In this document: one piece after another, positions 44,669 to 56,821 of the stretch | Position numbering within the stretch: the first letter of the stretch is position 1 | Layout: each line of letters opens with the position of its first letter | Assembly: GCA_000231825.2 (NCBI GenBank) | Contig: JH720330.1 | Location: 679,678-743,677 of the forward strand | Origin: Tetrahymena elliotti 4EA | Lineage: Eukaryota; Ciliophora; Oligohymenophorea; Hymenostomatida; Tetrahymenidae | Direction of reading: 5' to 3' | DNA: 64,000 bases | Made by a program: the position numbers and the translations under genes | The notes under the pieces: model-generated | Database searches by the model: none | What the model saw: the letters and a program-made list of their open reading frames with translations, nothing else | What the model was told of the DNA's origin: nothing

Positions 44669-45832
44669 TTTAAAAAGAGAGAGAGATTTGAAAGCTAATT
44701 TAAGCTTGCCAAGGCAGAACCTAAATCATTTAGAGAAGCGTTTCCAATTTTATTTTCGCTTTTATTAAAAAAATTGGATTATAACTGAAAATGAAAACAA
44801 AAATTAGTTTTTAAAAAACATTTAATTTAATAATTGGAAGATCAAATAAATTAATTTTTTAAATAAGAAATAAATGAACCTAAATCCTAAAGCCAAAGTT
44901 TTTAGTTCTTACAACTTCACTAAAGATAAACAGAAACCAGAAACTCCTTTATTATCTATCTAATTCGAACTTATAAAAAGTATTTTAAATTAACTTTTAA
45001 TGAATTACAAATAATCTAAGAATTTGATTAAATAAATTATAAACAAATTGTAATTATTGAAGATTATTTTAAGAAATTGAATATTTAATACGAAAAAGAT
45101 GTAAAATAATCGAGTTTTGTGCATTTAGTTAAAGCTGTTCCTAATAAAGCAGTTCCTTTACTACCAATTTTATTTTTGCTTTTTTTAAAATAATTTTAAT
45201 AAATTAATGAAAGGGATTTTATTTTTTTTTAAATTGATAAGTATTTCATAACTTTTATTTTTAAAATTTAAAAACATTTTTTACCCAAGCTGTAATCTCA
45301 ATCTAGATAAATTACTACAATTTTCTAAAGCAGTACATACACTCATAGCTCCATTTTATCCAAGATTATTATTCCTTTTTACAATTTCATGTCAAATAAA
45401 AATTATTATAATCTTTTTTAAATTGGAAAGTAAGCAAGCTTATCATATTAAATGAAATACTCTCTTTTTTATTCAGAGAATAGAAAGATAAAATAAATTT
45501 ATGTGATATTTTGGAACCCTATTAAATTTTTACATCATATCTAGAGTTAGCTTATTTAGATTCTAGCAGAAACTCTAAGAGAATCCTAATTTAATACTCC
45601 CTTTGAACCAATAGAGCCTTCGCTTCTTTATTATAATAATACACTAAATATTTTCTAGAAAAATTGATAAGTCTTAAAAATGCCTTAGCCTAATAAAGAA
45701 AAATTTCTCATATTTTTTATTTTAGACACAATAAAAATTTACTAGAATCCTAATTATAATTCCTAAAGACAAGTAAAGCTCCCTAATGATTGTCCTAAGT
45801 AAATGGTTCCCTTACTCCCAATTTTTAAATGG
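44669..45832 (-). pseudogene. Decaying leucine-rich-repeat gene, one repeat per exon
   Basis: Six 30-residue repeat units on the minus strand start at 45832, 45622, 45374, 45178, 44969 and 44758, a spacing of 196-248 bp. Each begins right after an AG and follows the pattern N-x-IG-x-x-G..LG-x-x-L-x-x-C..L-x-x-L-x-L, for example NKIGSKGTALLGTALTKCTK. Five are 90 bp. All use the same phase (one leading base, two trailing), so joined exons would read as a continuous repeat protein. Units 1, 2, 3 and 5 end at a GT. Damage is visible: unit 2 is 89 bp, with a one-base loss that shifts frame and brings in a TGA, and units 4 and 6 lack GT at the expected donor. No start-codon exon or terminal exon is found. 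LRR proteins of this pattern are a large Tetrahymena family. A functional gene with unusual splicing cannot be excluded. Confidence 0.72.
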
Positions 45833-47063
45833 CTTTTAAAAAAATTAATTTTAAATCTATTTGATAAAATCTAATAAACTAGCTTTCTTTTTTGTTCATC
45901 CTAAAAAAAGCACTAAAATTAATTTTAGCTAACTAAACATTATTTTAATTATGATAAACATAAATAACTAGTAAAGTAATATTTTTTAGTATTTTATTAA
46001 TTAAATTTGATATCAAATATATTTTCAGAACAAAAAAAAATTGATTTTAATATTGTGTTTTATTTTGAATTTATTATTTAAAAGTAAATAATGATAAAAT
46101 TCTTTATTAATGAAGATTTAGAATCAACTTTTTAAAATTATTGTGTTTATTTAGTATTTAAGCCAATCCTTAAATAATTTGATAATCAACAGTACATCAG
46201 GTGCTTTACCTAAATATGTAAATAAATTAAAGAAAGTTTAAATTAACAAAATAGAAAGGAAAATTTCATAAATAAAAACTTGATAAAACTAACATTCCAA
46301 CAAATTTAATCAAAAAATTTAGAGATTACTTGATCTGTCCCTAAAATCCTTTAAATGTAATATTTATTTCTTATTTTTGTAGACTATCTTCATTAAACTT
46401 TTGAATAAAAAACAAATAAAATTAATTTATGAATCCAAAAAATTTATTACTTTTACTAAATATGAATTATGTATTTTGTTGTTTTAATCCTTTTGTTTTT
46501 CTTATGTATTACCACCCATTTTTTATCAAAAATATATTTAATAATTTTGAAATCAGAAACTCTTATATATTTTATCAAATTGGGAGTTTAATCTTATAAA
46601 ATAATAGTTAATTATTATTTATTTCATCTATCAATTTTATTTCTTTTTCGAATTGGTATAATAAAAAAATATTTGTTTAATCTACTACACAAATTTTTAT
46701 AATTTTTTTTAATAGTGAAGTTGGTTTTATCAAATAACTAAGGGAAAGAGAAATCAAAAACTAATATTACTCATTCCTATTTTACAAAATTTTTCTTCAT
46801 CTATTTTTTTACATAAAATGAAATAAACTAAAGACATTTTTTTGATTTCAGATCAAAAGAGCATTTTGAATAATTAAATATAAATTATCAAATTAGATAT
46901 TTACATGTTCTAATTTCAGCAAGCAATCAGCTATAAACATTTATTTTTATTGAATGAATATAAAATGTGCAAACAATTTTTAAATTGATACATTTTTTTG
47001 TATAAAAATAGAATTTATTCAAAAAAAATATATATATATTGTAATTTTGATTTTTCATTAAGT
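45833..47063. other. Spacer between LRR remnant and copy 2
   Basis: I looked for further LRR exons here and found none with the expected pattern. The right part, from about 46.6 kb, is the left flank of duplication copy 2. Confidence 0.55.
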
Positions 47064-47375
47064 TCAGCAACCTTTAACTCTCTTTCCGAAAGCATCACAT
47101 AATTCACAAATGCAGTTCTTGCAGTTAGGGCCTCCATTCATGAAGTGAGAGACACACTTATAGTCAACCCAAGGGTTCAAACCATCTTCAGCAACAGCAG
47201 CAGGGCAGGCAGTGAAGACCTTAACAGCATTCCATCCACACTTTCCACATGAGACAGCATAATTTTCAAGTTCATTTTCATCTTGCTTAGCTTGTTCTCT
47301 TTAGTAGACATAGACAGAAGAGCTAATGAGCAATAGTGAGATAATAGTAGTGAGTAAAATAAGTTAGGTTCTCAT
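47064..47375 (-). CDS. Small secreted Cys-rich protein, paralogue B
   Basis: A single frame of 103 residues, one longer than paralogue A. The signal peptide (MRTQLILLTTIISLLLISSS) is followed by the same Cys module: CGKCGWNAVKVFTACP, NPWVDYKCVS, CKNCICELC and RVKGC. It has nine cysteines; the extra one replaces Tyr of paralogue A in the ICELC segment and leaves an odd number, so one may be free or pair between chains. Most differences between paralogues are in the signal peptide and around SHFMNGG versus SSIMNSG. Function is unknown, and secretion is inferred from the signal peptide. Confidence 0.82.
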
Positions 47376-48772
47376 TTTTATTTTTTTTGTTTTTGAAGCT
47401 ATATTAAGAAGATTTTTTATTTTTATAATTTACAAATTTGATTGAGAGAAACAGTGGTTATATAAGATTTATGATAAAGTAAAATAAGAATTGTAAATTA
47501 ATAAATTAATCATAGATTTGGTTACATAAAATTACTTGAATGATCTGAACCTGTAAATTAATAAATGTGTACATTCATTCATTCATTCATTTAATTTAAT
47601 TAATTTGACAATTGGTTGGTGTCTAACAAAGATATCAATTCAAAAATAGTTGTTTTTTTGTTTAAAATCTGAAAAAAAAGCTAATAAGATGAAAGATAAT
47701 TCAGGATTTCATATAAAATTATGAATAAAATGTTTTTTTTTTTGAATTAAAAAGGGATAAAGTACTTAGTTAATAATCTTGAAAGATGAACTTTGATTAT
47801 TTTCAAATTACTTGATTGTGTCCCCTTATTCTTAGATTATTTTTAACCTAAAGAATTAAATCTTTTATAAATCAAATTTAATTTACTTTGAATAAAAAAT
47901 TTATTCCTTGATTATAATTAATAAATTGTTATTATTAGTTTACTAATTTTATCTTACATTTTTTTAAATACAATTTAATTAAATTTAAGCCAAAGACATT
48001 AAATAAGCTGAGGAATTGAATATCTTTTTGAATTTTTATCTCTATTTTATTAAAACCTTTTTAAAAAATAATTAATTTGAAAATAATCTAATAGCAAATT
48101 TTAAATGTGTTGAGTTCAACAATTGGATTTGAGAAAAAAGTTAGATTTTTAAAGCATTCATTTTATGAATATCGATGAATTCTAATAATTAAATGTAATT
48201 TAGTTTGGTGATCTATCAGTATATCAAAATTTAATCCCAAAACAATCAAATTGTTATTTAATTTAACTCAATTTTGCCATAATTAGTTGATTTATTAAAT
48301 TACTTAATAATTAATTTAATCTAACTCAACTTGCTTAAGCAAGTATTTCTTTCATTAAATGTAAAATAAGTTAAAATAAAAGAATATCTATTTTTTCTTC
48401 CAAAAGTTGCTTTTAATTCACAATAAAAATGATTTTTTTTGAATTTAATAATTTGTTGAATGAATTTTGTGCAATTAATAATGTAACTAAACTTGTTTTA
48501 GCAAATGTATGCTTTTTTTTCTGTAAAAGAAGTTCAAATAAAAGAACATCTTTCTTTTTTTTCCAAAAGTTTTTTTTATTTGAATTAAAAAATGATTTTA
48601 TGAAGGATTATTGGTTTACTTAAAATATAAAATAAAACACTGACAAAAATTTTTTTCGTGAATAAATAAATTTGCTTCAAATTACATTTTGAAAAAAAAA
48701 TATAATTTAATTAAGATTTATAAAAAAAATTTTATTTAAATAAAATAAGGAGATAGATATTTTGATAGACAA
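47376..48772. other. Spacer within duplicated block, copy 2
   Basis: Contains the promoter of paralogue B, an ATTC microsatellite near 47572-47592, and about 600 bp absent from copy 1. A plus-strand open frame at 48429-48623 is Phe/Lys-rich AT sequence with no counterpart in copy 1 and is not called. Confidence 0.55.
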
Positions 48773-50334
48773 TCAAATAATTTAAATTGGTTTTATTTCT
48801 GAGGGGTTACTTATTAGTTTGTAACCACTATATTTTTTATTTTATTATAACTCTTTATTAATAACTTATTGTTTTTAAATTATTTTTAGCTTTTAGATAT
48901 TTTTTTGGTAGAATTTTTCAGCAAAAGCTTGAGAATGGACTGAATATTCTACATCTTCAAAAAGATACGAGAGTTCCTTCTTGATAAAATCATCATAGGA
49001 TAAATTATTTTCTGAATTTGAAAGTCTTTCTCTGTACAAAATTAAATTTTGAAGATCTTACAGATCAATATCTATTTCTGTGATGTGAAAAATAAATTCA
49101 AATTTATTTAGATATTCAGGAAAAAGAGTAAGGCAATCAACATATGGTTTAAAATCACGTTTCCTAAATGAAATTTTTATTTGGAATCCATCAAAAGTCA
49201 TAAGATTCAAGGTTTAGTTCAAAACATCCTAGTTGTAAAAAAATCTATTTTTAATTCCTTCTTAAAAGAGTGAAAAAATTTCTTCTTTATCTTATATCAA
49301 ATCAACTTTTTGCTTTCTCATCAAGATTTAGTTAAAAATATCTAAGTCCAGCCCAATAAAATCAAGGTATGATTTAGAAAATCCACACCTAGCTACTTCA
49401 ACATCTTTTTTTCCAAGATTTACTCTGCCAATACAAAATTAGAACATTTGTATATTATCCTATTAAGAATATTGTTACACAAACTCCTCACATTTTTCTA
49501 TGTGTCTCAAATATAACTCATCATGCTATTCAAGTAAATCTTAATTGATACTAACCCTATCCAAGCAGCTTATCATATAATTTCTTCCATATTCATAAAG
49601 TGAAAGAGAATCCTTAAGTTCATCAAACCTGTAATAGTTCATACTCTATTTTATTTTTTAAAAATTTTAAATATTTTAAACACTTTCTAATTTCATTTTT
49701 TACCAAAAAATAAAAAAAAAAGATTGGAAAGAAACACTCTTTAGTAAGAATTGTAAAGAATTTGATAGAAAAAGATAATGAATGAATATTTGTAATGAAA
49801 TTATACCTTTAAAATTTATAAAGCATCTGAGATAGGAATAAAATTTTTGGTGTATACGTCCTCTACATAGCAACTTACGATTTTATATTTTTTTTAGTAA
49901 ATTAGATTCGAAGCCTACCATGGAGATGTTCCAAAGCTAAAAAATCCTAAACTATTTGAGAAGCGTATTATTCCATCAGAATCTATTAATAAGCCAGAAG
50001 AGAGTCTTATTGCATTTTTAAAATTAATAGTATTATATATATTCATTAATTCAACTTATTTTTTCTTCTTTTTCCTTTTATTTTATTTGCTTATTCTATT
50101 TGAGCTACTTTCATTTATATTATTTTAGTTTGTTACATTTTAAGAATATAAATTATTTTGCTAGAGATCATTTTATGTTTCCTCATAGTTAGTAGAAGAA
50201 ATAACATTAGGTTCCTGTTTCTCTATGAATTAACTTTGAATTTCCATAAAATCACTCTAAGTTATTTGATCTTAGCTTTCTAAAAAAGTTTAAGATCCAT
50301 CTAATTAATTTTTGTAATATTCCTCAATTTCCAT
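48773..50334 (-). CDS. Two-exon gene of unknown function, paralogue B
   Basis: Exon 1 at 50334-49807 and exon 2 at 49645-48773 are joined over a 161-bp intron (GTATAA..AATAG, phase 0) and encode 466 residues. Exon 2 has exactly the same length as in paralogue A (873 bp). Conserved blocks are MEIQSQFIEKQEPN, RLSSGLLIDSDG, RFSNSLGFFSFG, VEVARCGFSKSYLDFIGLDL, YRERLSNSENNLSYDDFI and a tail ending PSEIKPIQII. The middle of exon 2 is more diverged. Without splicing, exon 1 would run into a 213-residue frame ending only 51 bp from the exon 2 ATG, a spacing more consistent with one spliced gene than two. No known domain is recognised. Confidence 0.68.
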
Positions 50335-51626
50335 TTATAATTTTTAGTTCTAATTTGATTTTCTATTTCTTATTTAAATAAAGAATTTTTGATGCTTTCT
50401 TTTAATATAGTTGAAAGGCTAATTAATTTCTAAAATAAAGGTAAAATTTATTGGTCTATGAGAAATCATCAAAAATTTATAATAAATATTGTCTTTAAAT
50501 TTTCAGCTCTGCTATGAAGAATTAATCATATGATTCTGCTGGTTCTTTCTTTCATACTTAAAAAAATAAATCTATACTAAATCTTAACAATTTCTACTTG
50601 TGTATAAAAATCCAATTATTAATACTTGTAAATTAAAAAATTCTATTTTTACTAAAGCTCACAAACAAAATGAAAATTATTTTAAAATTGCTATTATTTT
50701 TACAAAATAAAGTTTGAGAATATATAGGGGGTTTTTTATTCTAATATTTCCTTTTAAAGGATATTAAATATGATGAAATTTCTTTATCAGGTAAAATTTA
50801 TTGGTCTATGAGAAATCATTTAAAAAAAATAATCAAATAATGACCTATAATGAATGACTAGGCTTTGATAAAGAATTAATATTATGATTCTATTGATTCT
50901 ATCTTTATTTAGAACTTCAAAAAATAAACCAATAATTAACATTAATAGTCTGACAGTAAAAATCTAATTATTTAATGATTTCAATTACAAAGTTCTATTT
51001 TTACAACAATTTACCAATAAAAGGAAAATGAGTTTAAAATTACTCTGATTTTCTCTATAAAGTTTGAAAATTTGTAGGGTGTTTCTTTATTTTTATATTT
51101 CATTTTAAAAGGATATTAAATTTAATGAAATAACACTAAATTTTTAGAATCTAATGAAAAATTATGTGATCACCTAATTTTAAATATTTTTCAAATACTC
51201 TTTTTATTTTTCCAATAAAATGAAATTTAGTATTTAAAAGTAATTGAACTCTTTTGAATGAAATACATAAGAAATTATTGATTGTTCAATTTATTTTAAA
51301 TCTTTGAATAAACATGTTAGAAACGGGAAGCTAAATAATAAATTGATTTATAAATACTTAAAAATTTTAGTAGCACCAATACGAATGTAAATTAAAAAAA
51401 AGTATTCTGAATCTATTTGTGGATTTTTTAATATTTTCATTTGATTTGATAAAAGTTAAAATCTAAATGATAGTTGCATGCAAATTTAATCAATATTTAT
51501 TTTCTTAATTAATTTATTAATTTGCAAATACGACGTTAAAACCATAGAATAATAATTCAGCTAGTTTAAGATTATCTCAAAAAAAAGTTTACCAAGATCT
51601 TGTTTATCATTTTTATTTATTGATAT
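50335..51626. other. Divergent promoter spacer with tandem repeats
   Basis: This lies between the minus-strand paralogue B and the plus-strand coiled-coil gene. The tandem repeats listed separately take up the middle. No ORF is supported. Confidence 0.55.
50440..51130. repeat. Tandem repeat pair in copy 2, unit about 340 bp
   Basis: Counterpart of the pair at 43725-44375. Units start at GGTAAAATTTATTGGTCTAT near 50440 and 50790 and end in the same TTTCTTTAT..CATTTT..AAGGATATTAAA block. Confidence 0.7.
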
Positions 51627-54600
51627 ATGGGAGATTTTGAATAGTAGCTTTTTAAGCTCAGTCTTTTTAAGACTTTGGATGATCATGATTTAGGCAAACC
51701 TCCTGATTGCTAAAGCAGTGATTAGTCGTCCATTAGTTAAAATGATGACTCTTTGATTATGCCTAATTTTTACAAAAAAACCTCTTAAGATTAATAGAAT
51801 TAAGCAGGGAAAACTGAATATAAAAATTAGGAAAATTAAAAAATAAATAACTCTTAGAGAAGTAAATCAGCATATGCTAACAAATCAGTTAATAGAAATT
51901 CTACTTTAACTGCAGGAAAACCAGAAAATCGAAATTAATAATACTTTACCCCAAAAAAGCAGAATAATTTGATAAATAATTCTAGTTCTGTTCATAATGA
52001 ATTTTAATAAGATACAACATAAACTAGCTATAATAGAAATATGCTGAAAACTACAAGTACTAACTATGTCTAATCAAATGAAAAGGAGCATTATTTTAGT
52101 AATAAAAAAAATCATGTTATCAAAAATGGAACAAAAGGTAATAAAAAAAGTGGACTTAGTTAAAGTTATGTTGAAAATGATGGTTAAAACAGAGATTCTG
52201 ACTCAGAAGAAAGAGAGGAAATCCAAAGAAGAAGAAATTTTGAATTAAATATGGAAAGCAAAAGACAAATGCTAGAATTTGAATTTGAATAATCAGAAGA
52301 CAGAAGGAGAGCACAATAAAAATAGCTACAAAACTCATAAACAAAATCATAGGTATGAATTTACTTTATAAATATAAGCTCTAAATACTTATTAATAACA
52401 ATTTTAAAGTAATATTAAATCTTTAGATTAATTCTTAGAATTAATTAAGTTATTCTTTATTGAATAAACACAAAGAATATTCTTAAAAATAAATGCAAAT
52501 TATTTATTGTTTATAATCAAATATGAGCAAAATATAATCTTTCAATGGTTTATTATGAATAAAATAAATCTTTTTTATAAAAATTAATAGTTAGTCGATG
52601 TTCTGAATGGATGGGTTAATTTAAATAAAAAAAAAGAGATGCAACTTTAATAACTCTAAAATACTTTATGGGCTAAAGACACTGGAAAACCACCTAAATT
52701 TTTGTTTAAAAAGCTAAACAATTCATAACAAGAAACAAAACATTAGAGGTCATTAAGTGCAGCACAATATTCTGTTTCTAAGAGCTAATTTAATTAAAGA
52801 TTAACATTTCATAATAAAAATACTCATAGCTTTGGATATATAATACCTTAATCATAATATTTAGCATCTACTTAAGAATTTTTTCCATTGAAATAAGAAA
52901 AAGATTCAACAGCTCTTGAACAAAGAATCGAGAATATAAAATAAGAAATTGAGAGAGTGGATTCCTTAATTTTTAATTAAAATCAAATTCAATAAAACAT
53001 GTAATATGAGGTTATCAACTTAGGTTACACAATAGTAATTTTATTTTTAGACCTTATTTTTTATTAAATATTCATTAAAGAATAAGAAAAGAAAGAGTAT
53101 AAATGGAAAGCAATAATTAAGAACAGAATTCGAAGATAAAAATTCTTAATTTGTTAAAATCAAATCAAAAATCTAAGTCAAATCTTCCTAAATAAATAAG
53201 AGTCTTAGAAACCTACAAGACCAATACACAGAAGTCTCCGAAAAATAAAAAGAAATTCTAGGAGAGTAAGTTAAAAGATCTATTGAAAATTAAGTCACAG
53301 TTAAACATCAAAAAGATAAAATGTGTAGTCTTCTCATTTAAATAGAGGTACTTAATTTTTACTAAAAAATACTTAATCCTAATAATAAAAGATAAATTAT
53401 TGATATTTTATTTAAACCTTTACCTTATTTCAATATACTTTTTTGTAAATAAAAGTAAATTAATAAAATAGCTTTTGTTAAATAGATTTATTATTGTTTT
53501 TTTTATTTTAGAAATTAAAACAAGTACATCAAGAGACTGAGAGGGAATTGGAAGAATAAGAAATAATAGAATAAAAATACAAAGAAAGAAATTAAGAATA
53601 ATACAGCTTGGTACAATAAATAAAGGTTTTTGATGACTTGGATAACTTGTTTTTAAAAGATTAAGTGAAATACTACTTAAATAATTAAAAATTAGAGAAT
53701 ATAGATAAATATATGAGTAAAGATTAAAGTGTACTATTTGATGATTTTAGTTTATAATCACCTTTGATTAGATATAAGTAACAATACTCAAATACTGATT
53801 TGGATAGAAAAAGGTTTTTGGACATGCTTGATAATTTTTATGAAAGACATGAAGAAGGCCCAATTTAATTATCGAACTAATTATTAAATTATTATTAACA
53901 TTTGTCTAATTAATTTGAAGGGCATAAAATGGCTTACAATGAGCTTAATTTTTCAAAGTAAGAAAAAACTCTTTTAGAATAGCAGGTAGATGAAGAACTA
54001 AAATATTTATAAATAGCTCAATATGATTCACCTGAAACTTTAATAAAAAGATAAGCTATCTAAGAACAAGTAAACTAAACATAAAGACTTGATCTAATTT
54101 AGCATCTTTATGTAGAAAAATAACTTAATTTAGGTATTAAAATATTTCAAGAATCTCAAGCTATTTAAGAGGAAATCTAGTTGAGTGAAAAAACACTTTT
54201 ATATTCTTTTATGGGTGTTGCAGAGAGTTTTATAAGAAAAGCAAAAATGCTTTTGTTAATGCAAGATTCTTGTAAAGTAATGTGATTTACTATTCTTTTC
54301 TTAATTTTATTTTGAAAAATTTTTATTTTTGTTTCAGATAAATGCGTAAATAAAATATCTTCTAAAATTTTTTACCCCTAGTTTTAGAGTGAAGGTATGA
54401 AGTATTTAATATTTTTTAATTTATTTTGAATAGGTTAATTTAGGATCAGATCTAGCAGAATATATTCATGATTGTATAAATAAAATTAATAAAATGATTA
54501 GAAATGATGTTAAAGTTTTGAAAAAGTAACCTAGTGAGAAAAAATTTGAGATACCTTAGGAATTGATGAAGGATATGGGAAGTTTCAAAAGAAATTTGGG

Positions 54601-56821
54601 ATTAAAGTTACTGTCTTAAGTAAAACTAAATGAAAGTAGCCCTAAGAAGGAATATGATGACAAAAGTGTTTTAATTTTATTTAATGAATACTCTGATATT
54701 CTTTAAAAAAATCATAAATCTTAGATTTAACCTGATAATTAAGTTCTTGAAAAATGGATTTATGAATTAAAAAATGATAACATAATTAACGGTTTTGCAA
54801 ATTAAAATATGATAACAAATTTCTTAAAAAATTTAGAATGCTCTGAATAAGATTAAATTGACACTAGTTTTTCTTACATATTCAGGAATATGCATATTCT
54901 TAAATAATAAGCCTGGGATAATTATAAGGTCTGTTTATAATAAATTTTCAAATTAGAAGAGACATTACTGTTTAAAATAAAAGCTAAATAAGAGGAATGT
55001 AAAATTTAAACAAAATATCTTATTTATTTATTTAAACTATATTCTAGTACTTAACGAACTCATGTCAACAAGCCCTAAATTTTAGAATAAAAGAACAAAA
55101 GAAGCTAGAAAAAATACAAATTCATTATCATAATCTTAATTTCCTTTCATTAAAGAATTTGAAAATTTAAATGAGGTAATCTTGAATGAAAACAAAGATG
55201 CTGTTTATAGGATTGAGAGTTAAATTGAAAATCCTCATGTCACACCAATCGAAAGAAAAAAACAATCAAATGATAAGTAAAATTTATTTATTCAAAAAGT
55301 ATTTTGAATTTTTCAAAAAGTAAAAATAGAAAAGCAGAGTTTGATATCGAATTTTTCTTAGAGAGACTAAAGACAGATGGGAAAAAGAGTCTAAAAAAAG
55401 AAATAATTGAAAATGATGAAAAAATAAGAAAAGAGGAAGAAAAAGAAAGAAGAAAAAGTTCTCTACTTTATAAAACAGATCAAGAAGAATATTTCTAATA
55501 CAAAGAATCACAACACTTTGACTAAAATATTGTTCAAGTTAAAAATGCAAAAGAAAAAAATGAAGATGATGGGCATATCTAGATATTAAAATACCCAGAT
55601 TGTTTTCAAAATTTCAATGATAACACATCTATCCAAAAAAGCCATTAACAACTTGAAAACAAACAATTTTTTTAAATAAGAAAAAGAGTTATTTCTTGTG
55701 ATTAGCTCAAATTAAAAAAATAAACCACTACTAATATTGAAGATTTTATTAAACCTGATGCTATTGGAATTGCTAGAAAGGATTTAGCTTTAAACTCAAA
55801 TCTAATTAATCACATTTCAAAGCGTAAATAAATTAAAAATAAGTTAAATTATTTTTGTTTTAAAATATTTTAAAAATAAAGTTGAAGCATCTACTTAAAG
55901 CATCGATAAATAAGGATTGGAAAGAAGTTTAAGAAATTAAAAATCATAGCTTGAAGATATAAACTAGAATATGAATAAAAAAACTAGTAATTTTATCCTT
56001 TAGAAGTTTATAAATTAAAATTTGTTTTTTATTAAGAAAAATAAGTAAGACTTAATTCAGAAGCAAATTACAGTGAATATAAGAGGTCTTAAGATTAGAA
56101 AGAAATTTTTCAATAGGATTATTAAGAATAAGATAGTTAGAAAGAAAGGAAAGTAAGTCCATTTAATTATTTGATGAAAGCCAGGACTGAATCCAGTCCA
56201 GACTACTATTAGCAAGAACCTAATTAGTTATAAAAAATAAATAAATACTTGTTCCTTAAAACTTTAAAAGAGCCTAAGAATGAATAATTGCCTTAAAATA
56301 ATTTAAATAACAATAAAAAAACATTAAAAAATGCAAATAAATCTGAAGCTATTTTAAAAAAAAGGGTGCTGACCTATAAAAAGAGTTTCCATTCAATACT
56401 AAATAGCATACTAGATGAGTAAATAAAGATTAAGTAGAATAATAAAATGAATAGTTAAAGCAAAGAAAACCTTCTTCACTATAAAAAACCAAATGATCTA
56501 AATAGTGGTTAATAAGAAAATTAACAAAACAATGAAAAGATAAATTAATATAGCTTAACATTTGGTAAATTAACTAAATGTGATGAAAATAATCAACAAT
56601 ACTCTTAATCTGATTAAAAAGTTCAAGAAAATAGACAAGTATAATTTATTTAAGAATAACCAACAAGGAATTCTATAATAAAGCCATAAAAAGTTTAAAA
56701 TTCAGAAGATATATAAAATCAATAATAATCATAATAGTCTCTCAAAAAATTCCTAAATTTAAAAGTACATACTCAAATCAAACAAAATAATTCCTATTTA
56801 TATAAAACCACCTAGGAATGA
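51627..56821 (+). CDS. Large coiled-coil, Gln-rich protein
   Basis: Ten exons (51627-52352, 52591-53034, 53081-53347, 53512-54276, 54338-54394, 54434-54998, 55048-55276, 55321-55823, 55882-55986, 56037-56821) keep phase at every junction and give 1481 residues ending at TGA. Introns are short (39-238 bp), with GTA donors except where noted by phase choice. The N-terminal 250 residues are Ser/Asn-rich, ending in a charged helical stretch (EEREEIQRRRNFELNMESKR). Heptad-like coiled coil runs through exons 2-4, for example LRNLQDQYTEVSEKQKEI and QVHQETERELEEQE. Exon 6 is a more ordered helical region. From exon 7 on it is basic/acidic and disordered. The pattern suggests a structural or cytoskeletal/ciliary component, as an inference only. 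Exons 5 (57 bp) and 9 (105 bp) are the least independently supported. Confidence 0.72.

Larger units (their letters stand above)
46620..51130. repeat. Segmental duplication, copy 2
   Basis: Same order and orientation of elements as copy 1, offset by 6.1 kb at the left and about 6.7 kb at the right because of insertions, the largest about 600 bp at roughly 47905-48520. A short block containing ATAAAAGAA, then TTCTTCCAAAAGT, occurs near 48375 and again near 48535, so the insertion partly arose by local repetition. Confidence 0.85.

Noticed and set aside
48429..48623. Plus-strand open frame in the copy 2 spacer
   Set aside because: Phe/Lys/Asn-rich AT sequence, not conserved in copy 1.
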